From: Histoplasma ohiense
Lineage: Eukaryota > Ascomycota > Eurotiomycetes > Onygenales > Ajellomycetaceae
DNA length: 64,000 nucleotides
Direction: 5' to 3'
Assembly: GCA_017607445.1 (NCBI GenBank)
Contig: JAEVHH010000003.1
Coordinates: 186,001 to 250,000 of the forward strand
Shown here: piece by piece, positions 59,685-64,000 of the stretch
How the letters are laid out: every line of letters starts with the position of its first letter
Position numbering within the stretch: the first letter of the stretch is position 1
Notes under the pieces: generated by a model
The model's database searches: none
What the model was told of the DNA's origin: nothing
Seen by the model: only the letters and a program-made list of their open reading frames with translations
Translations under genes and position numbers: made by a program

Positions 59685-60362
59685 CTCCTCCCACGCCAAT
59701 GCTAAATATTTTGTCTGAGGAACAGCTTTTTTTTTTTTTTTTTTCTTCTTCCTTCCGACGGACGAGCTTCAGGATACCCTTTCCCCCCTCCTGCCGTGCC
59801 ACCAATGGCCAGGTCTAAGTTGGACATTTTTCACGCCTGACTGATCTGGATTACCAGCCAGCTCCTCTCATCGGCGCTTCCTTGGGTGGGGCTGCGTGGG
59901 TTGGGTTTTGCACCCGCCGTGCATTACCGATGCCGATGTCAGATGAACAGTAGATACCACGACGATGGTGGGATGGATTGGTAGCAGCGGGTATTTTTCA
60001 GGTATTTTCAGGATTAGGTGGTGTTTTGTCCAGGTGCTCCGTGGACGGACGTCCCGGCTGCCTTGCATTCATTCATGCACGTATATATATATATGCATAT
60101 GCGCTATATTATTAGGCATGAGTTTACAATTGGATTGGGACTAGTGATGAAGCACTGGAGTTTCCCCATGGACGGGCCAATGGATCTGGATGGGGTGTTT
60201 TCGTTGTGTGGCCGTATGGGATGGTGGGATGGAGTTGATAGAACAGGATGGGATGAGGTGGGATGCTAAGGGAAAGGGGGTGGGGAGAAGAAATGTTGTG
60301 GACTATCTGCAACTGTGAGATGTGAGAAGAGGCTTTGGGCGAATATGTATACATATATCTAG

Positions 60363-60365
<3 letters not shown>

Positions 60366-60392
<27 letters not shown>
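60366..60392 (+). repeat. (GT)n microsatellite
   Basis: An uninterrupted GT dinucleotide run of about 13 units in the repeat-rich intergenic region upstream of the mitochondrial carrier. Confidence 0.9.
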
Positions 60393-60393
<1 letters not shown>

Positions 60394-60850
60394 AGTGTGT
60401 GGAAGACACCCGACTCGGCCCATGTCAATATGGCAATAATCTTGCATATCTTTCATTCTTTTCCAATCCGCCTTCTTTACAGGAACGAGATCTGCAGCAC
60501 GTCAGTAACCCTGTCCCTTTGCCAATGGATTCCTGGTATCCTCCCAAGGGTGAAAGTGGCTACAATGCATGGTCTCACGGTCTTTCAATCCTGGTACTGG
60601 AGACTCATTCTTTTGTTGGCACATATATGTATTTATGTAGATAGATGCATAGTATCTTATCTGTATACAAGATGGGACGAAGGGAGGGGGGTGGGAGAAG
60701 AAAGTAAGAAGCGGAGTAGCTTTAGTTATATGTACTGTACGAATGAATTGCTCTGGATAAGCACTCTGGTCAGAAAATAGCAGATGTCCCATCCCCTGAG
60801 CGCCAACATCAAGATCAGACATTCATATATTTCAACGGGAAGATTGAGAA

Positions 60851-60890
60851 GAGGGAGGAGGAGGAGGAGGAGGAGGAGGAGGAGGAGGAG
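60851..60890 (+). repeat. (GGA)n trinucleotide array
   Basis: About 12 GGA/GAG units in a row; the complementary strand would read as a poly-Ser stretch, which explains the open frame there. Confidence 0.9.
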
Positions 60891-60994
60891 ACAGAAATCC
60901 TTGATCCACTGAACTGGATTTTTCTCCAGGAGGGGATGATGAGAGAGGATGAAACGGGTGGAACCAGATGACCCACAATTATCCGATGAATAGC

Positions 60995-61030
<36 letters not shown>

Positions 61031-61917
61031 GAAAAGAAAAAAGAAGGAGAACTGCAAATAACGCAGTTACTAACTAATAGTAGTAATAAAAAATACAAAA
61101 AATTCGACCCAGCCCCAGCCCCGGCTCAGGACTAGGACTATGAACAGGACCGGGCATTCGACGACAATAGTTCGGGACAAACCTCAGCGCAGTGCGCTGA
61201 ACCCATGATGATGATGGTATCGACGAGTGGGGCCGGCGGTCCGACGAGTTCCAGGGGCCCCATGGCGGAATGAAGAGAAGTAGAAAGAAAGAAAAAATAG
61301 GAGAGAGAGAAAACCAACATATCGAGCTTGGCAGAGGGGAATTCAAGGGAGGGGGGTTTCGGATATATGGATAGAAAAAACCTGGTTTCACTTGATTATG
61401 TTTGGTTTTGTTGTTGGGGCATTGCATGACATGGGATGATATGGCATGTTTCAGCAAGAATCTGCAGTGATGGCTGAAATCTTCAGACAGATATCTGGAA
61501 TTCGACATTGTTGGGGGAGCTGTTTGTATGAGGGCAGTACGGAGTAGTAACTAGTGGTGATGGCTAGTACAGTACAAGGAATTAGAATCGACAATCGACA
61601 CTCCACAGCAGCAGCAGAAGCAACAGCATCGATAACAACAAGGGGGAAACTGGAGGAAAGGAAGATGTATCCTGATGCGCCAGCCAGCAGGATGTTGAGA
61701 CTGGGCTTATCTATTTATTGTTGGGATGGGTGGATATTAACTAAATGCCATGTATGGGCGTGTGGTAACTCAAGCGACGAAAATAAATAATGAATACAAA
61801 CAGAGAATACAGATCTGTACAGTACATTCTCGACTAAACAATTGAACATGCTAGTTAAACACAAGCACGCAATAGCAGACAATGGGAATTCATCAGATGT
61901 ACTATACATTACACCAG

Positions 61918-61920
<3 letters not shown>

Positions 61921-61954
<34 letters not shown>
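61921..61954 (+). repeat. (CA)n microsatellite
   Basis: Seventeen CA units without interruption, intergenic. Confidence 0.9.
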
Positions 61955-61956
<2 letters not shown>

Positions 61957-62474
61957 CAACATACGCACACACGGGTATTCTTTACTAGTATTATATACGT
62001 CCCCCAGTTTACCCCGCATTCTATGCCGCCTGTGGCTGCGGGCTTGTGCGAGGGAAAGTAGTCCGGATGTACTGCGGATGTACGGATTGTACTGCGCATG
62101 AAGTGCAGATGTAGACAGTCTTATCTACAGACAGCTCATTATTGCTTCAGGCGATGGCAAACAATCTTAACTTTGAACCAAGGAGGGCTCTGTTGTGGTG
62201 TTTATACTCGACTATGCAACACAGTACTAGGTTGTTGACTGCTACTATTGCTGCTGCTGCTGCTACTGCTGCGGCTACTACTACTCACCATGGATGATAG
62301 CATCTCTGTGTGTTTATAATACACTCAACATGATATGCCAGTATACAAGCATGCTACCTGATCGCTACCGGGGCCTTGTGTGTTGGCGGTGGTAGATAAT
62401 GTAATCGTAGCTGTTCCTGTTCCAATTCCTCATCCTAATCATCGTCATCCTTCCTCTCTCCCACTGACCTCCCC

Positions 62475-62548
62475 TCACCTCACTCACCTCACCCACCTCA
62501 CCCACCTCACTCACCTCACTCACCTCACTCACCTCACTCACCTCACTC
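62475..62548 (+). repeat. Tandem CACCTCACTC-type decamer array
   Basis: Seven or so copies of a 10-bp unit (CTCACCTCAC with C/T variation) lie about 500 bp upstream of the mitochondrial carrier start codon. Confidence 0.85.
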
Positions 62549-62919
62549 GATCTCTTCTACTCTCTATATCCTGCCTGGTGGTGTCGCCTGCAGGGAGATT
62601 CGATCCCTCTCCTCTCTGCAACGAAGAGAACCTTCAAAGCTGTCGTGAGTTGCCTATCTGTCTATCCCCACGACCACCACACCAAGCTCTGCCTGTCCCG
62701 TCTGCTCGCTCCAGCTGTCTGTCGTGCTCTCACCCCAGCGCTGCGTTCGTGTGGCGTGGGAACCAGCCCTTTCCATACTTGCTTTTGCTATAACTTCCGT
62801 GACTGTGGCGAGGCGTCGGGCCAACACGTCTCAACCAAACACAGTCCTGCTTGACGCTGACTGTTGCTACTCCATAATGTAAAAACTAGATAAGGGATGC
62901 ACCAGCGCTTGCGCTCTCT

Positions 62920-62955
62920 CCGCCTCCCTCTCTCTCTCTCTATATATATACATAA
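62920..62955 (+). promoter_or_regulatory. CT-rich block and TATA-like box of the mitochondrial carrier gene
   Basis: A CT-dinucleotide tract runs directly into TATATATATACATAA, about 90 bp before the ATG at 63,036. TC-rich sequence continues to the start codon, which has a strong context (GCCAACCATGG). This is the classic layout of highly expressed filamentous-fungal promoters. No experimental evidence is available. Confidence 0.45.
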
Positions 62956-63035
62956 CGCTCTGCTTCGTTCTCTGCTTTTCTGCTTCTCCGCTTCTCCGCT
63001 TCTCCAACCTATCTATTCCCTACTCTGCGCCAACC

Positions 63036-63967
63036 ATGGCCGTTTCCTCTCCGAAGCCGGCGCATGATGCCTCCAAATCGCCAGTTGAATCCCCCTCCGA
63101 ACGGTCTTCCCCCTTCTTCCATAACACATATATGCGTCCCGCGTTACCTTTCATCAATGGCGGTTTGTCCGGCATGACAGCAACAGCCGTCATCCAACCC
63201 ATTGACATGGTCAAAGTACGCCTGCAGCTCGCCGGTGAGGGTGCCCGGCAAGGACCCCGTCCGACTGCTCTAGGTATTGCAAAGCAGATCATAGCCTCAG
63301 GCAAATTCCTAGACCTGTACACCGGTCTGTCTGCCGGCTTGCTTCGGCAAGCCGTCTACACAACCGCCCGCTTGGGCTTCTTCGACACCTTCACAAACGC
63401 CTTGAAAGTCCGTGCTGATGCTGCGGGAAAGAAGGTCACTTTTGTCGAACGCGCCGCAGCCGGGTTAGGAGCTGGTGGCCTTGCGGCCATGATCGGGAAT
63501 CCAGCTGACCTAGCTCTGATCCGCATGCAGTCGGACGGTCTCAAACCCAAAGAGAGCAGAGCAAATTACCGCTCCGTCATCGACGCTCTAGCCCGCATCT
63601 CCAAAGCGGAAGGCATCACTGCCCTCTGGGCCGGCGCCCTACCCACCGTCGTGCGCGCCATGGCCCTGAACTTTGGGCAATTGACCTTCTTTGCCGAGTC
63701 TAAGTCACAGCTGCAGGCCCACACTGACCTATCCGCCCAGAACCGAACGTTTGCCGCCTCCGCCATCGCGGGCTTCTTTGCTAGCTTCATGTCGCTCCCC
63801 TTCGATTTTATCAAGACGCGATTGCAGAAGCAGCAGAAGGACCCGAAAACGGGCCAGCTCCCCTACAAGGGTGTTCTCGATTGCGCGAAGAAGGTCGTTC
63901 GGGATGAGGGCTGGTTGAGGTTCTATCGCGGGTTTGGAACCTATTATGTTCGCATCGCGCCGCACGC
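63036..63967 (+). CDS. Mitochondrial carrier, 2-oxoglutarate/malate type, 3'-truncated by the window end
   Basis: This is a mitochondrial inner-membrane solute carrier with three repeats, each bearing the P-x-[DE]-x-x-[KR] signature: PIDMVKVRLQ, PADLALIRMQ and PFDFIKTRLQ. The second repeat's NPADLALIRMQSDG and the third's LPFDFIKTRLQKQQ, with NFGQLTFFAESK between them, match the oxoglutarate/malate exchanger subgroup. That carrier exports 2-oxoglutarate for malate and links TCA intermediates with cytosolic transamination. The first exon runs 63,036-63,967 and ends at a GTGAGT donor after APHA, two bases into a codon. The apparent TGA stop at 63,969 is therefore intronic, and the last exon lies outside the window. 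A dicarboxylate carrier is the alternative. Confidence 0.9.
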
Positions 63968-64000
63968 GTGAGTTTTCCCCTTGTTTAAACCGAGGTATCA

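Larger units (their letters stand above)
59685..63035. other. 3.4-kb repeat-rich intergenic region upstream of the mitochondrial carrier
   Basis: Microsatellites are dense: T run (59,728-59,743), (GT)n at 60,366-60,392, (GGA)n at 60,851-60,890, A run and (AAAAG)n at 60,994-61,042, (CA)n at 61,921-61,954, (GCT)n near 62,248-62,275 and a 10-bp tandem at 62,475-62,548. Open stretches here are read-through of repeats (for example repeated Leu-Thr-His), not genes. Confidence 0.55.

Noticed and set aside
62380..62793. 137-codon open frame with repeated Leu-Thr-His
   Set aside because: It is a translation of the decamer tandem array.
63969..63971. TGA as the true stop of the mitochondrial carrier
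   Set aside because: It lies inside a GTGAGT donor directly after the conserved APHA; carriers of this type continue for one more short segment.

Overview
The window reads as a filamentous ascomycete chromosome segment. The most likely source is the Eurotiomycetes, order Onygenales (Blastomyces/Histoplasma-like). This is inferred from short GT-AG introns, the gene set, very long low-complexity UTR and promoter regions, and a sharp join between an AT-rich transposon isochore and a gene-bearing isochore. No tRNA, rRNA, CRISPR or prokaryotic feature was found.

Region 1, about 1-14,640, is AT-rich. From 1 to about 9,700 it holds remnants of at least two Ty3/Gypsy chromoviruses (reverse transcriptase, RNase H, integrase and chromodomain), LTR-like segments and an LTR followed by gag-like sequence. 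All are riddled with in-frame stops that are almost always TGA. I found no CG dinucleotide in the first 4.1 kb, although CA is abundant, so this looks like CpG-directed mutational silencing and not classical CpA RIP. From about 9.7 kb CpG reappears. There lie a previously hidden three-exon cysteine-rich small gene (10,957-11,477, minus) and a composite element with inverted repeats around a minisatellite (12,463-13,666).

Region 2, 14.6-64 kb, is ordinary gene space. In order it holds a small Cys-rich protein (+), a divergent kinase-like protein (+), RSC9 (-), a Rec114-like meiotic protein (+), an Rgt1-like Zn2Cys6 regulator (-), a 6.9-kb gap with only doubtful coding fragments, a copper-fist regulator (+), PEX11 (+), a Git1-like glycerophosphodiester transporter (-), alanine aminotransferase (-), RPN7 (-), PEP carboxykinase (+), a small secreted protein with hydrophobin-like cysteine pairs (+), and a mitochondrial oxoglutarate/malate-type carrier (+, running off the window end). 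Exon structures were built by hand from splice signals and reading phase. All multi-exon models given here keep frame across every junction.

Several neighbours (PEP carboxykinase, alanine aminotransferase, oxoglutarate carrier, peroxin 11, Rgt1-like regulator) belong to carbon-source switching and gluconeogenesis. Whether that proximity means anything is open. The most novel items are the concealed cysteine-rich gene in the AT-rich isochore, the CpG-null silencing signature, the composite inverted-repeat element, and the hydrophobin-like secreted protein.
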